Origin: an uncultured Lachnospiraceae bacterium
GTDB lineage: Bacteria > Bacillota > Clostridia > Lachnospirales > Lachnospiraceae
Direction: 5' to 3'
DNA length: 64,000 nt
Assembly (NCBI GenBank): GCA_910587105.1
Contig: CAJUMB010000012.1
Span: 1-64,000, forward strand
Shown: positions 1-8,337 of the stretch, piece after piece
Position numbering within the stretch: position 1 is the first letter of the stretch
How the letters are laid out: every line of letters begins with the position of its first letter
The notes under the pieces: model-generated
The model's input: only the letters and a program-made list of their open reading frames with translations
Databases searched by the model: none
Told to the model about the DNA's origin: nothing
Translations under genes and position numbers: made by a program

Positions 1-56
1 GCGGTCACAAAGACCGCTAATAAAAAACTTACACATTTAACTTGACAAACCCATAG

Positions 57-85
57 AAAATGACACTCCGCGGGAGTGTCATTTT
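57..85 (-). terminator. Hairpin terminator of the recombinase gene
   Basis: A 13-bp inverted repeat (arms 57-69 and 73-85, loop GCG) begins with four A and ends with four T, so it could stop transcription from either side. It abuts the recombinase stop codon. A second small inverted repeat (GCGGTC/GACCGC) lies at 1-17. Confidence 0.7.
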
Positions 86-1659
86 TATATGTTCCATGTG
101 ATTTCTATTTTATCGTCTGCAATCGTAATCACTTTAATCAATGTGTCTGCTACAGCCTGTTTATCTTCAAATGTGGTCTCTTCCCATTTCTGTACATGGC
201 CGGAAATCGTGTTCAGGAAGCTGCTGGCTGGCTGATGGGTAAGAGATAATGTTTCTTCCTGAAGCTGTTTTCTTTCTGCATCCAGCGCTTCGGCTTTCTT
301 GTTGATGTATTCCATGAGAACCGGTGCTGCTCCCACTGCCTCTGACAGTAAATTTTCGATTTCCTGATCAATCTCAGCCATTCGGATTTTATTTGGGTTG
401 ATCCGTGGATTTGTATGGTGGCCTTCCTGTTTGGAGAGGGTCTGAAATTCTGCCAGCCGTTCACGGATTGCTTTCAGCATATATGCTTCCAGCACATCTG
501 CATAGACCGTTCCTCCGGTGCCTGTACATTCTGCCTTTTTCGTCGCTAATGCCGTGGAGCAGATAAAATATCTGTGCCATTTTGTGTTTGCTTTTGCGAT
601 TGTCAGACTATAGCCGCATTTTCCGCACTTTACTTTTCCCACAAGCCAAGAATTTTTGGGTTTGCAGGTTCTTGTAGACTGACGGTTGTTCAGACAGCGC
701 ATCCGGCATTTGATCCAGTCCCGGGACGAAACAATCCCTTCATGGGGCGCCAGTACAATTTCCTTATCCATCAGGTCACATTGTTTCCGTGTTCTTGATA
801 TTTCACCTTTATAGAGATAGCAGGCATTATAACCTGTAAAATCGGAGACAGGGTTGACGATATGTGCCCCCTGGCTTTTGAAGAAATCGTAGACATCCAC
901 ATCGGCTTTTACATACACCGGATTGCGCAGCATATCGCTGATTCTGGCTGTGCTCCACATGCTGCCGCGCAAATGTTTGATTCCATGTTCATTAAAATAG
1001 CGGACAATATCTCCCAGCGAGTTCTTCGGGTCGGCATACAGTGCATACATGAGACGCATCTGTTCTGCCTCCTTTGGTACAGGAACATACATGGAAGTCT
1101 TGATTCCGTCAATGACAGTTGTTGTTTTGGAAAATCCATAGGGGATACGCCCGCCCATATAAAAGCCTCTTTTGCTGCGTGAATAATATGCGTCTGTTAC
1201 ACGCTTCTGGATGGTTTCCCGTTCCAGCTGTGCAAAAACAATACAGATATTCAGCATAGCACGTCCAATGGGGGTAGAAGTATCAAACTTTTCTGTTGAT
1301 GAAACAAACTCCACATTATGTTTCTGAAATATGTCCATCATGTTGGCAAAGTCAAGGATTGACCGGCTGATCCGGTCCAGCTTATAGACGATTACACGGG
1401 TTATTTTTCCCTGCCGGATATCTTCAATCATTTCCTCAAATGCAGGCCGGTTTGTGTTTTTGCCGCTGAAACCTTTGTCTATGTACTCTTTGTATGGATT
1501 GCCACGTGTCTCATATTTACAGTATTCAAGCTGGCTTTCAATGGATATACTGTCCACACGTTCGACAGATTGTCTGACGTAAATTGCATCACAATACATC
1601 GATTGTATCACTTGTATTTTTTCTTTTGTGGCAGCCGTATCTTTAGAGCGTGTACTCAT
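85..1659 (-). CDS. Large serine recombinase (site-specific integrase of a mobile element)
   Basis: This is a large serine recombinase, the type that integrates and excises conjugative or mobilizable elements through a serine-DNA covalent intermediate. The N-terminal resolvase domain has the YVRQS motif with the presumed catalytic serine, then SIESQ, and YKLDRISRS further on. A central recombinase domain follows (GGRIPYGF region). After it comes a zinc-ribbon with CGKCGYSL and paired cysteines, and a charged, helix-rich C-terminus likely to be coiled coil. At about 524 residues it has the usual length. The open frame extends to a TTG at 1692, but the ATG at 1659 is preferred because translation can couple to the small upstream ORF that overlaps it. 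No other element genes (relaxase, tra genes) are visible, so either the element lies left of the window or this is a relic. Confidence 0.9.
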   Translation of the reverse strand: MSTRSKDTAATKEKIQVIQSMYCDAIYVRQSVERVDSISIESQLEYCKYETRGNPYKEYIDKGFSGKNTNRPAFEEMIEDIRQGKITRVIVYKLDRISRSILDFANMMDIFQKHNVEFVSSTEKFDTSTPIGRAMLNICIVFAQLERETIQKRVTDAYYSRSKRGFYMGGRIPYGFSKTTTVIDGIKTSMYVPVPKEAEQMRLMYALYADPKNSLGDIVRYFNEHGIKHLRGSMWSTARISDMLRNPVYVKADVDVYDFFKSQGAHIVNPVSDFTGYNACYLYKGEISRTRKQCDLMDKEIVLAPHEGIVSSRDWIKCRMRCLNNRQSTRTCKPKNSWLVGKVKCGKCGYSLTIAKANTKWHRYFICSTALATKKAECTGTGGTVYADVLEAYMLKAIRERLAEFQTLSKQEGHHTNPRINPNKIRMAEIDQEIENLLSEAVGAAPVLMEYINKKAEALDAERKQLQEETLSLTHQPASSFLNTISGHVQKWEETTFEDKQAVADTLIKVITIADDKIEITWNI

Positions 1660-1822
1660 ATTTGCAAAAAATGGCAAATAACTGTTTTTCAATTTCGGCT
1701 TTCATGCTTTCTTTTTCTGCGGCAGGATATTTGGGCAGTCGATTGATGATGCTAAAATGCATTTTCTGCTCAGAAATAGGTAAGGTATCTTCGGTGATTT
1801 GATATGTAATATTGTGAATCAT
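1643..1822 (-). CDS. Small protein upstream of and overlapping the recombinase (59 aa)
   Basis: This 59-codon frame starts at an ATG (1822) preceded by AAGGAGG with 5-base spacing, one of the best ribosome sites in the window. It ends inside the start of the recombinase gene. The product is charged and probably helical (MIHNITYQITEDTLPISEQK...), with no membrane segment. I do not recognise the family. Small ORFs in this position are common in recombinase modules of clostridial elements, where they may couple translation or assist recombination. That role is inference here. Confidence 0.6.
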   Translation of the reverse strand: MIHNITYQITEDTLPISEQKMHFSIINRLPKYPAAEKESMKAEIEKQLFAIFCKYEYTL

Positions 1823-1951
1823 GAATACCTCCTTAAAACTAAAATAATGGTAACAGCATATTTTATGAAATGCGGCATGTACACTATTACTAACAGCATG
1901 TACCTTTTCCTGTGCTTGTCTGCCGTTCCCGGATTTTTACTTGATACCTCC

Positions 1952-2053
1952 CGTTTTGGGGAAGCTCTCCGCTCCCTGCAGGAACAACTGGATGCCAAAA
2001 ACTTCTATGCGTTCAACCCAAGTTTTGACGCGCCAACGAAATGTGAGTGTTAA
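1952..2053 (+). pseudogene. 3' fragment of a manganese catalase (CotJC-like) gene
   Basis: The frame encodes RFGEALRSLQEQLDAKNFY, then AFNPSFD, and stops at 2053. From memory this resembles the C-terminus of manganese catalases of the CotJC family (pattern HFQRFGEAL...NFYxFNPSF). The upstream part of the open frame back to 1799 does not resemble a catalase and has no ribosome site. I read it as the last ~33 codons of a catalase gene whose 5' part was lost, probably by insertion of the recombinase-bearing element or a linked deletion. The neighbouring sodC fits an oxidative-stress pair. Family assignment rests on a short stretch and was not checked by search. Confidence 0.5.
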
Positions 2054-2056
2054 TCT

Positions 2057-2605
2057 ATGATAGAAATCCAAATGTCCCACGACCTGAGAAATATATTAGG
2101 ACAGTTATCTGATACCCCTCCGGAGGCATACGCCATTATCCGTGGAGGCTCTGACTACCCAGATATCTGGGGTGTGATGTATCTCTACCCCTGCTGGGGC
2201 GGCACACTTGTCCTGACCGAAGTCCAGGCACTTCCGCAGGATACTGACCCCTGCGGTATCCATATCCATGGTTTCCACATTCATGAGGGCAAGAGCTGCA
2301 ACAGTTCAGACGACCAGGAAGCATTTTCCAATACCGGACAGCATTGGAATCCTGACAATTGTCCTCACCCATCCCACGCAGGAGATCTTCCGCCTCTGTT
2401 CGGAAGCTGTGGATACGCACTGTCTATTTTCTACACCCGCCAGTTTGTACCGGATGAAGTAATCGGCCGCACAGTGGTCATCCACATGATGCCCGATGAT
2501 TTTAAAACACAGCCCTCTGGAGATTCTGGAGAAAAAATCGCCTGCGGGGAAATCTGTGCCAATGAGAAAGCACAGTATATTCCGCTGCCTGCGGGGATGG
2601 AATAA
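2057..2605 (+). CDS. sodC: Cu,Zn-type superoxide dismutase family protein
   Basis: The product belongs to the Cu,Zn superoxide dismutase family, which converts superoxide to hydrogen peroxide and oxygen. Visible signatures are the copper-site motif GFHIHEGKSC (His74, His76), GQHWNP (His96), a zinc-ligand segment CPHPSHAGDLPPLFG (His104, His107, Asp110), and VVIHMMPDDF (His143) near the C-terminus. Length is 182 residues. There is no signal peptide, so it is probably cytoplasmic, unlike most periplasmic or secreted SodC proteins. It sits three bases after the catalase-like fragment, so the two may once have formed an operon. The ribosome site (GTGAG, 9 bases upstream) is weak, consistent with translational coupling to the lost upstream gene. 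If promoter sequences were lost with the catalase, expression may be impaired. Confidence 0.85.
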   Translation: MIEIQMSHDLRNILGQLSDTPPEAYAIIRGGSDYPDIWGVMYLYPCWGGTLVLTEVQALPQDTDPCGIHIHGFHIHEGKSCNSSDDQEAFSNTGQHWNPDNCPHPSHAGDLPPLFGSCGYALSIFYTRQFVPDEVIGRTVVIHMMPDDFKTQPSGDSGEKIACGEICANEKAQYIPLPAGME

Positions 2606-2615
2606 TAAGGAAGAA

Positions 2616-2650
2616 GGCGGCTGGCCATTCTGAAGCCAGCTGCCTGTCTT
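2616..2650 (+). terminator. Terminator-like hairpin after sodC
   Basis: Arms GGCGGCTGGC and GCCAGCTGCC pair with one G-U around an 8-base loop, followed by TGTCTTT. The T tract is short, so it is a moderate intrinsic terminator. I see no gene from here to the copA terminator. Confidence 0.5.
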
Positions 2651-2735
2651 TCAAATATTAATAAATGATATTAACTATTTTTACGAAATTCATTGGGATT
2701 TTCACCGATTAGGCTGCGCCCATACTGGACGCACA

Positions 2736-2766
2736 TATAAAAAGAGCCTGACATAATGTCAGGCTC
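2736..2766 (-). terminator. Intrinsic terminator of the copper operon
   Basis: On the minus strand, GAGCCTGACAT pairs with ATGTCAGGCTC and is followed directly by TTTTTATAT. This is a textbook rho-independent terminator 18 bases after the copA stop codon. Confidence 0.85.
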
Positions 2767-2784
2767 AATGAAACTCATATTGCT

Positions 2785-2994
2785 TTACTCGATTCCAACC
2801 ACTTTATAATCCTGTGCCTCCACAGCGTCTTTCAAAACACTGTCATCCACCTGCCCGTTCAGGGTAACTACTGCTGTCCCCTTGGCATGGCTTACTTCTG
2901 CGCTGTCCACCTGAGCCAGTCCTTCCAGAGTCTTTTTCACTCTTGCCTCACAGTGCTGACACATCATTCCTTCGATTTTCATTGTTTTTGTCAT
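2785..2994 (-). CDS. Possible internally initiated CopZ-like copper chaperone (C-terminal part of copA)
   Basis: Within copA and in the same frame, AAGGAG lies 9 bases before an ATG at 2994. Initiation there would yield a 69-residue free heavy-metal domain beginning [19 protein letters not shown]. That matches the size and CxxC motif of CopZ copper chaperones. The ribosome site could be an evolutionary remnant of a once separate copZ fused by loss of a stop codon. E. coli copA makes a free metal-binding domain by programmed frameshift, which gives a functional precedent. Production of the short form is not shown by sequence alone. Confidence 0.35.
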   Translation of the reverse strand: MTKTMKIEGMMCQHCEARVKKTLEGLAQVDSAEVSHAKGTAVVTLNGQVDDSVLKDAVEAQDYKVVGIE

Positions 2995-5334
2995 GGCTTC
3001 ATTCTCCTTTTTTGATTTTATTGTATCCGGCTGGGCCGGTTCTTCACTGTTTTTAAACACACGTTTCTTATCATGGCGGGCGTCGTGCATATTGAATAAA
3101 TTCAGCCGCAGGGCATTGGACACCACGCAGAAGCTGGATAAACTCATGGCCGCCGCGCCGAACATGGGGTTCAGTTTCCATCCCAGCAGGGGAATCCAGA
3201 CCCCGGCTGCCAGAGGGATGCCGATCACATTATAGAAAAATGCCCAGAACAGATTCTGATGAATATTCCGCAGTGTGGCACGGCTTAACCGGATGGCAGC
3301 AGGCACATCAGACAATTTGCTGTTCATCAAAACCACATCTGCGGCATCGATGGCGATGTCTGTCCCCGCCCCGATGGCAATACCGATATCCGCGCGGGTC
3401 AGAGCCGGCGCATCGTTGATGCCGTCCCCTACCATTGCCGCTTTTCCCTTTGTCTGAAGGGAACGGATAGCCGCTTCTTTGCCGTCGGGCAGTACCCCTG
3501 CCAGCACTTCATCCACCCCGGCCTGGGCTCCGATGGCCTTTGCCGTGCGCTCATTGTCTCCGGTGAGCATAACCACATGGATTCCCATACCCTGGAGTTC
3601 TTTAATAGCCTGGGGACTTTCTGGTTTTATCACATCAGCCACAGCGATCAGTCCAAGCACCTGATCATCACGGCTGAAATACAAAGGTGTTTTTCCCTGA
3701 GCCGCCAGCCCGTCAGCGGCATCTGCCAGTGACTGGGGAATCTGTGCCTTTGTGCGGATGTAATTCAGATTCCCCCCTGCAAGGGATTTCCCTTCCAGAA
3801 CTGCCGACAGCCCGTTGCCTGGGAGGGCTGCAAAATCAGTGATCTCTGAAATCTGAATCCCTGTCTCCTCTGCTCTTTGTAAAATAGCCCGGGACAGTGG
3901 ATGTTCGCTTTTGCTTTCCAGAGAAGCCGCCAGCTGAATCAGTTCTGTTTCACCGATTCCCCCCCAGGGCATAATATCTGTCACTTTTGGCTCTCCTGTG
4001 GTGATGGTTCCTGTCTTATCCAGAGCCACCACACTGACCTGGCCTGCAGCCTCCAAGGAGGCCGCTGTCTTGAAAAGGATTCCATTCTTGGCGCCCATTC
4101 CGTTGCCCACCATGATGGCAACCGGTGTGGCCAGTCCCAGGGCACAGGGGCAGCTGATCACCAGCACGGAAATCCCCCTTGCCAGGGCAAACGCAAATTC
4201 CTGTCCTGCCAGCAGCCATACCAGTGTGGTGATCACAGCAATGGTAATCACCACCGGTACAAAGACCCCTGATACCTTATCTGCCACCTTGGCAATGGGC
4301 GCTTTGGTTGCCGCCGCATCGCTGACCATCTGAATGATCTGTGACAGGGCCGTATCCTGCCCCACACGGGTGGCTCTGCACCGGAGAAATCCGGACTGAT
4401 TCACTGTGGCGGCAGATACCTGGTCTCCTTCTGCCTTATCCACAGGGATACTCTCCCCGGTAAGGGCAGATTCGTTCACGGCGCTGGTACCGTCTTCCAC
4501 CACACCGTCCACAGGGATGCTCTCCCCGGGACGTACGACAAATTCATCTCCTACTTTTACCTGTTCTATGGAAACTTCCGTCTCCTGTCCATTTTTCAGG
4601 ACAGTAGCCGTCTTAGGCGCCATGCCGATCAAACTTTTCAGCGCGTCGGTTGTCTTTCCCTTACTCCGGGCCTCCAGCATTTTCCCCACTGTAATCAGTG
4701 TGAGAATCATAGCCGCGGATTCAAAGTAGAATTCATCCATATAGACCATGACTGCCGGCATATCCCCTTTGACCTGGGCATCGGTCATGGCAAACAGCGC
4801 ATACACGCTCCATACAAAAGATGCCGAAGATCCCAGAGCCACCAGTGTATCCATATTGGGAGCCCTGTGGGCAAGGCTTTTAAATCCACTGATGAAAAAC
4901 TTCTGATTAATCACCATAACAATCCCGGCCAGCAAAAGCTGAACCAGACCCATTGCCACGTGATTTCCCTCAAACCAGGCAGGTACGGGCCATCCCCACA
5001 TCATATTCCCCATGGAAAAATACATCAGGACACATAAAAATCCAATAGAAAGGGCCAGCCTGCGCTTTAGAACCGGTGTCTCCGTATCTTTCAGAGAATC
5101 TGGACCCGGCGCGGCCCGGCTCTCCTGATTGGCCCCGCCTTTTACACTGGCACCATACCCGGCATTTTCCACCGCTTCTATAATCTCCTCTGCAGCAGCA
5201 CTGCCCTCCACCCCCATGGAGTTTGTCAGCAGGCTCACAGAGCAGGCAGTCACCCCCGGGACTTTGTTCACTGCCTTTTCCACACGGCTGCTGCAGGCAG
5301 CACAGCTCATACCTGTAACATTATATTGTTCCAC
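2785..5334 (-). CDS. copA: Copper-exporting P1B-type ATPase with fused C-terminal CopZ-like domain
   Basis: This membrane ATPase should export Cu(I). Order of parts: N-terminal heavy-metal domain (GMSCAAC, residues 8-14), membrane segments from about 90, actuator domain with TGES (292-295), the metal-site motif CPC (395-397) in a transmembrane helix, the phosphorylation site DKTGT (Asp439), then TGDN and GDGINDAP. After the last membrane helices a charged linker leads to a second heavy-metal domain (GMMCQHC) at about 781-849. A C-terminal heavy-metal domain is unusual, since CopA normally carries them at the N-terminus. The linker DNA holds a ribosome site and ATG, so the last 69 codons may also be translated alone (separate entry). 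The gene lies 15 bases after csoR in one transcript. Silver transport is possible as a side activity. Confidence 0.95.
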   Translation of the reverse strand: MEQYNVTGMSCAACSSRVEKAVNKVPGVTACSVSLLTNSMGVEGSAAAEEIIEAVENAGYGASVKGGANQESRAAPGPDSLKDTETPVLKRRLALSIGFLCVLMYFSMGNMMWGWPVPAWFEGNHVAMGLVQLLLAGIVMVINQKFFISGFKSLAHRAPNMDTLVALGSSASFVWSVYALFAMTDAQVKGDMPAVMVYMDEFYFESAAMILTLITVGKMLEARSKGKTTDALKSLIGMAPKTATVLKNGQETEVSIEQVKVGDEFVVRPGESIPVDGVVEDGTSAVNESALTGESIPVDKAEGDQVSAATVNQSGFLRCRATRVGQDTALSQIIQMVSDAAATKAPIAKVADKVSGVFVPVVITIAVITTLVWLLAGQEFAFALARGISVLVISCPCALGLATPVAIMVGNGMGAKNGILFKTAASLEAAGQVSVVALDKTGTITTGEPKVTDIMPWGGIGETELIQLAASLESKSEHPLSRAILQRAEETGIQISEITDFAALPGNGLSAVLEGKSLAGGNLNYIRTKAQIPQSLADAADGLAAQGKTPLYFSRDDQVLGLIAVADVIKPESPQAIKELQGMGIHVVMLTGDNERTAKAIGAQAGVDEVLAGVLPDGKEAAIRSLQTKGKAAMVGDGINDAPALTRADIGIAIGAGTDIAIDAADVVLMNSKLSDVPAAIRLSRATLRNIHQNLFWAFFYNVIGIPLAAGVWIPLLGWKLNPMFGAAAMSLSSFCVVSNALRLNLFNMHDARHDKKRVFKNSEEPAQPDTIKSKKENEAMTKTMKIEGMMCQHCEARVKKTLEGLAQVDSAEVSHAKGTAVVTLNGQVDDSVLKDAVEAQDYKVVGIE

Positions 5335-5349
5335 CGCATTCTACCTCCC

Positions 5350-5655
5350 TCATTTCATCAATTTCTGCAGTACATGAACCAGCTCGTCAACGGTTTCTTC
5401 TTTTCCATTTCTGATATCATCCGCCACACATGTACGGATGTGATTCCCAAGGAGAACCTTATTAAAACTGTTCAAAGCCGCATTGACTGCGGCAACCTGT
5501 ACCAGAATATCCGTGCAGTACGCACTGTTTTCCACCATTCCCTTTATGCCTCTTACCTGGCCCTCGATGCGGCTCAGGCGGTTCAGAAGGTCTTTATATT
5601 CCTTTTCATTGCGAATTTTTGTCTTTTTACAGCAACACTCTTTCTCCTCTGCCAC
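5350..5655 (-). CDS. csoR: CsoR-family copper-sensing transcriptional repressor
   Basis: The product is a 101-residue all-helical repressor of the CsoR/RcnR family (DUF156), which leaves its operator when Cu(I) binds. The copper ligands expected for CsoR are present with exact spacing: Cys47, His72 and Cys76 (YCTD ... NHIRTC), a C-x24-H-x3-C pattern as in Mycobacterium CsoR. An N-terminal CCC (7-9) may add metal affinity. The start is a GTG preceded by GGGAGGGAGG. It is the first recognised gene of the csoR-copA operon, and its operator-promoter is visible upstream, so autoregulation is expected. Confidence 0.92.
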   Translation of the reverse strand: MAEEKECCCKKTKIRNEKEYKDLLNRLSRIEGQVRGIKGMVENSAYCTDILVQVAAVNAALNSFNKVLLGNHIRTCVADDIRNGKEETVDELVHVLQKLMK

Positions 5656-5809
5656 AGCCTCCCTCCCTTTCTATAGAAATGTACTCGCGGAATCTCTCTT
5701 GCACCCGCTTTTGCGGCTGATTGTCCGTTATATACACATAAGGTTCCACATGATATGCTCTAACATTTAATATACCGCCCCTGACACAATTCATACTTGC
5801 AGAAAACAT
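5627..5809 (-). CDS. Candidate small leader ORF before csoR (about 60 aa)
   Basis: An open frame begins in the leader just after the copper-operon promoter and ends 29 bases inside csoR. From the ATG at 5809 it reads MFSASMNCVRGGILNVRAYH and continues with a protein-like mix (HVEPYVYITDNQPQKRV, then FREYISIERE). A second ATG is at 5794. The ribosome site (GAAG) is poor. I do not recognise it. It fills the whole leader between promoter and csoR, which otherwise would be about 170 untranslated bases. It could be a real small protein coupled to csoR or chance. Confidence 0.35.
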   Translation of the reverse strand: MFSASMNCVRGGILNVRAYHVEPYVYITDNQPQKRVQERFREYISIEREGGCGRGERVLL

Positions 5810-5838
5810 AATCTTCAGCAATTGCTTTTGATGTTTGT

Positions 5839-5867
5839 AGTATATACCCCCTCGGGGTATTTGTCAA
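5839..5867 (-). promoter_or_regulatory. Copper operon promoter with CsoR operator in the spacer
   Basis: On the minus strand, TTGACA (5862-5867) and TATACT (5839-5844) are separated by exactly 17 bases. The palindrome ATACCCC-CTC-GGGGTAT (5844-5860) almost fills the spacer. It matches the known CsoR operator type (G/C-run palindrome flanked by TAT/ATA). A repressor bound here would block RNA polymerase directly. Confidence 0.88.
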
Positions 5868-5957
5868 TAACCATTTTCAAATTCTGACCCCCTGCCTGTG
5901 TATTTGAATATGGATTCACGTCAATTGATCATCATAAATGAATTTTCCCACACATTC

Positions 5958-5987
5958 TTGGACAAGTGCTTGAAATTATGGTAAAAT
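5958..5987 (+). promoter_or_regulatory. Probable promoter of the glycogen debranching gene
   Basis: TTGGAC at 5958-5963 and TAAAAT at 5982-5987 are spaced by 18 bases. Transcription would start about 35 bases before the ATG. GCAGGTG is a modest ribosome site 6 bases upstream of that ATG. Confidence 0.5.
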
Positions 5988-6030
5988 TAAATAAAAAGTT
6001 TAACAAATCTAAGAAAGCAGGTGAAAAACC

Positions 6031-8130
6031 ATGAGATCTATTCCCTCAGCAGCACCTTCGATTCCGGAATACCATCTGATGCCTCTGGATACTATCAGTG
6101 GTTTTGAAGTCCGGCCCGGTCTTTATGAAATGAACGGAGCCACCGCATTATCAGCAAACGCCATTAATTTTACTGTACATTCACGCAATGCGGTTTCCTG
6201 TGAACTGCTGCTTTTCCGCCATAAGGAAACAGAGCCCTTTGCAGTCCTTCCATTTCCGGAGCGCTATCGAATCGGCGACGTATATTCTATGATTGTATTC
6301 AATCTGAATGCAAAAGATTTTGAATATGCTTATCGGATGGACGGACCTTATGACCCGGAAGCAGGCCTGATATTTGATAAGACACAGGTTCTGCTGGACC
6401 CCTATGCAAAGGCAGTGACAGGCCAGAGCGTATGGGGGGAAAAGCCCAGCCAGTTCTCTCCCTACCGGGGCAGAGTGGTTCTCAACAACTTTGACTGGGG
6501 GACAGCTGTCCGGCCCCTGCTTCCTATGCGGGAACTAATCATTTATGAACTTCATGTCCGGGGATTTACCATGCATCATTCTTCTGGTGTTAAACATCCG
6601 GGTACCTTCTCCGGACTGCGGGAAAAAATTCCCTATCTCAAAGAACTGGGGATTACTGCTGTGGAACTGATGCCCATTTTTGAATTTGACGAGACAATGC
6701 CTGCCAGAGAAGTGGACGGCAGGAAACTTCTGGATTACTGGGGTTACAATACAGTAAGTTTTTTCGCCCCCAACACCAGTTATGCCGCAGAAGACGAATA
6801 TACCCATGAGGGGTATGAACTGAAAGCTCTGGTCAAAGAACTGAACGAAAACGGTATCGAGGTATTTTTGGATGTGGTGTTTAACCATACAGCTGAGGGA
6901 AATGAACACGGTCCATTCTTCTGTTTTAAAGGCTTCGATAACAATGTTTACTATATGCTCACGCCAGACGGACAGTATTACAATTTCAGCGGATGCGGCA
7001 ATACCCTCAACTGCAACCATCCTGTTGTCCAGCAGCTGATCATGGAATGTCTGCGCTACTGGGTGACCAACTACCGCATCAATGGATTCCGTTTCGACCT
7101 GGCCAGCATCCTGGGGAGAGATCAGAACGGCCTCCCCATGCAGAATGCCCCCTTATTGAAAAGCCTGGCTTTCGATCCGATTCTGGGAGATGTGAAATTA
7201 ATTGCAGAGGCGTGGGATGCAGGCGGACTGTATCAGGTGGGAAGTTTTCCCGCGTGGAACCGCTGGGCAGAGTGGAACGGCCTTTACCGGGACGATTTAC
7301 GCAGTTTCTTAAAGGGTGACTACTGGATGGCTCCTGCGGCCGCCAAACGCATCAGCGGCTCCATGGATCTATATACTGGACAATACCGTGGATATAATTC
7401 TTCCATTAATTTTATCACCTGCCACGACGGATTTACACTTCGTGACCTGTACAGCTATAATGAAAAACACAATGAAGCCAACGGATGGGACAATACGGAT
7501 GGCGCCAATGACAACCGCAGCTGGAACTGCGGCGCAGAAGGAGAGACAGACGATCCCCAGATCAATGCCCTGCGGCTGAAACTTATGAAAAACGCAGTGA
7601 CAGTACTGATGTGCAGCCGTGGAACACCTATGTTCCTTGCCGGCGACGAATTTGGCGATACCAGATTCGGAAATAACAATCCCTATTGCCAGGACAACGA
7701 GATCTCCTGGCTGGACTGGTCCCTGCTGGACAAGAACCGTGAATTGTTTGAACATTTCAAATACATGATTCAATTTCGGAAAGACCACTGCAGCATCCGG
7801 GGAGATATGCCTCCCGGCTCCATGAATTTTCCGCCAATCAGCACCCACAGTAACCGTCCATGGGAAGATCCCATCACAGAGGATTCAAAAGTTGTCTGTG
7901 TATTCTATGCTTCCCAAAAAGAAAATTCCACGAGAGACGACCTGGTCTACATGGCCATCAACTCCTATTGGGAGGACCAGGAGATTTGTCTGCCGCGGCT
8001 TCCCAAGCCCTATGTGTGGAAGCTGGCCGTCTACACCGATTCTGATGACCCCCGCCAGCTTATGGGTGACACATTGGTTATGGGGCCAAGGAGTACAGCT
8101 GTTTTTGAAGCTGTACAGACTATTATGTAA
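6031..8130 (+). CDS. glgX: Glycogen debranching enzyme (GlgX/isoamylase-type, GH13)
   Basis: This GH13 enzyme should hydrolyse alpha-1,6 branch linkages of glycogen or limit dextrins in the cytoplasm. The first ~150 residues form the CBM48-like N-terminal domain (TVHSRNAVSCELLLF region). The catalytic barrel shows the conserved regions: DVVFNHT (281-287), GFRFDLAS with nucleophile Asp356, IAEAWDAGG with acid/base Glu393, and FITCHDGFTL with Asp466. The C-terminal beta domain follows from about residue 600. The length of 699 fits GlgX. There is no signal peptide. No other glycogen genes are adjacent, so it is a single-gene unit. Isoamylase or type I pullulanase naming is possible. Confidence 0.9.
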   Translation: MRSIPSAAPSIPEYHLMPLDTISGFEVRPGLYEMNGATALSANAINFTVHSRNAVSCELLLFRHKETEPFAVLPFPERYRIGDVYSMIVFNLNAKDFEYAYRMDGPYDPEAGLIFDKTQVLLDPYAKAVTGQSVWGEKPSQFSPYRGRVVLNNFDWGTAVRPLLPMRELIIYELHVRGFTMHHSSGVKHPGTFSGLREKIPYLKELGITAVELMPIFEFDETMPAREVDGRKLLDYWGYNTVSFFAPNTSYAAEDEYTHEGYELKALVKELNENGIEVFLDVVFNHTAEGNEHGPFFCFKGFDNNVYYMLTPDGQYYNFSGCGNTLNCNHPVVQQLIMECLRYWVTNYRINGFRFDLASILGRDQNGLPMQNAPLLKSLAFDPILGDVKLIAEAWDAGGLYQVGSFPAWNRWAEWNGLYRDDLRSFLKGDYWMAPAAAKRISGSMDLYTGQYRGYNSSINFITCHDGFTLRDLYSYNEKHNEANGWDNTDGANDNRSWNCGAEGETDDPQINALRLKLMKNAVTVLMCSRGTPMFLAGDEFGDTRFGNNNPYCQDNEISWLDWSLLDKNRELFEHFKYMIQFRKDHCSIRGDMPPGSMNFPPISTHSNRPWEDPITEDSKVVCVFYASQKENSTRDDLVYMAINSYWEDQEICLPRLPKPYVWKLAVYTDSDDPRQLMGDTLVMGPRSTAVFEAVQTIM

Positions 8131-8134
8131 AATC

Positions 8135-8170
8135 CAGCATCCCCCGGCGTACACCGGGGGGGGGGATGGA
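8135..8170 (+). terminator. GC-rich hairpin after glgX
   Basis: CCCCCGGCGT and ACACCGGGGG (8141-8160) form a near-perfect inverted repeat with essentially no loop, followed by five further G to make a run of ten. There is no T tract, so it is only a possible terminator. The homopolymer run could vary in length. Confidence 0.4.
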
Positions 8171-8174
8171 TTAT

Positions 8175-8337
8175 TAGTATAATCCGCACTAATTACCGAT
8201 ACCTTTCGCGCAGGATAAATTTTCAGCCTGCAAGGCGGAGGAATGAGGCGCAGCGGTGGCTGCGTCGATTGACGACAACGCCGCAGATGGAAATTTAGAC
8301 AAGTGAAAGGTACGGTTAATTAGTGTGGGTTATACTA
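8175..8337. repeat. Palindromic intergenic element (about 163 bp)
   Basis: The two ends are imperfect inverted repeats of about 35 bases: TAGTATAATCCGCACTAATT on the left, and on the opposite strand TAGTATAACCCACACTAATT on the right, continuing into CCG and TACCTTTC on both. The interior (TGCAAGGCGGAGGAATGAGG..., GACGACAACGCCGCAGATGG) has no coding frame. The right end provides the TAG stop codon of the DUF445 gene. This looks like a MITE- or REP-like mobile repeat. I recall similar interior sequence in other Lachnospiraceae, but that was not checked. Confidence 0.65.

Noticed and set aside
1799..2053. 84-codon frame as an intact gene
   Set aside because: It starts with TTG without a ribosome site, and only the last third resembles a known protein. 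The 5' part overlaps the opposite-strand small ORF.
8156..8165. Run of ten G as a possible sequencing error causing a frameshift
   Set aside because: It lies after the glgX stop codon in noncoding sequence, so no reading frame is affected.
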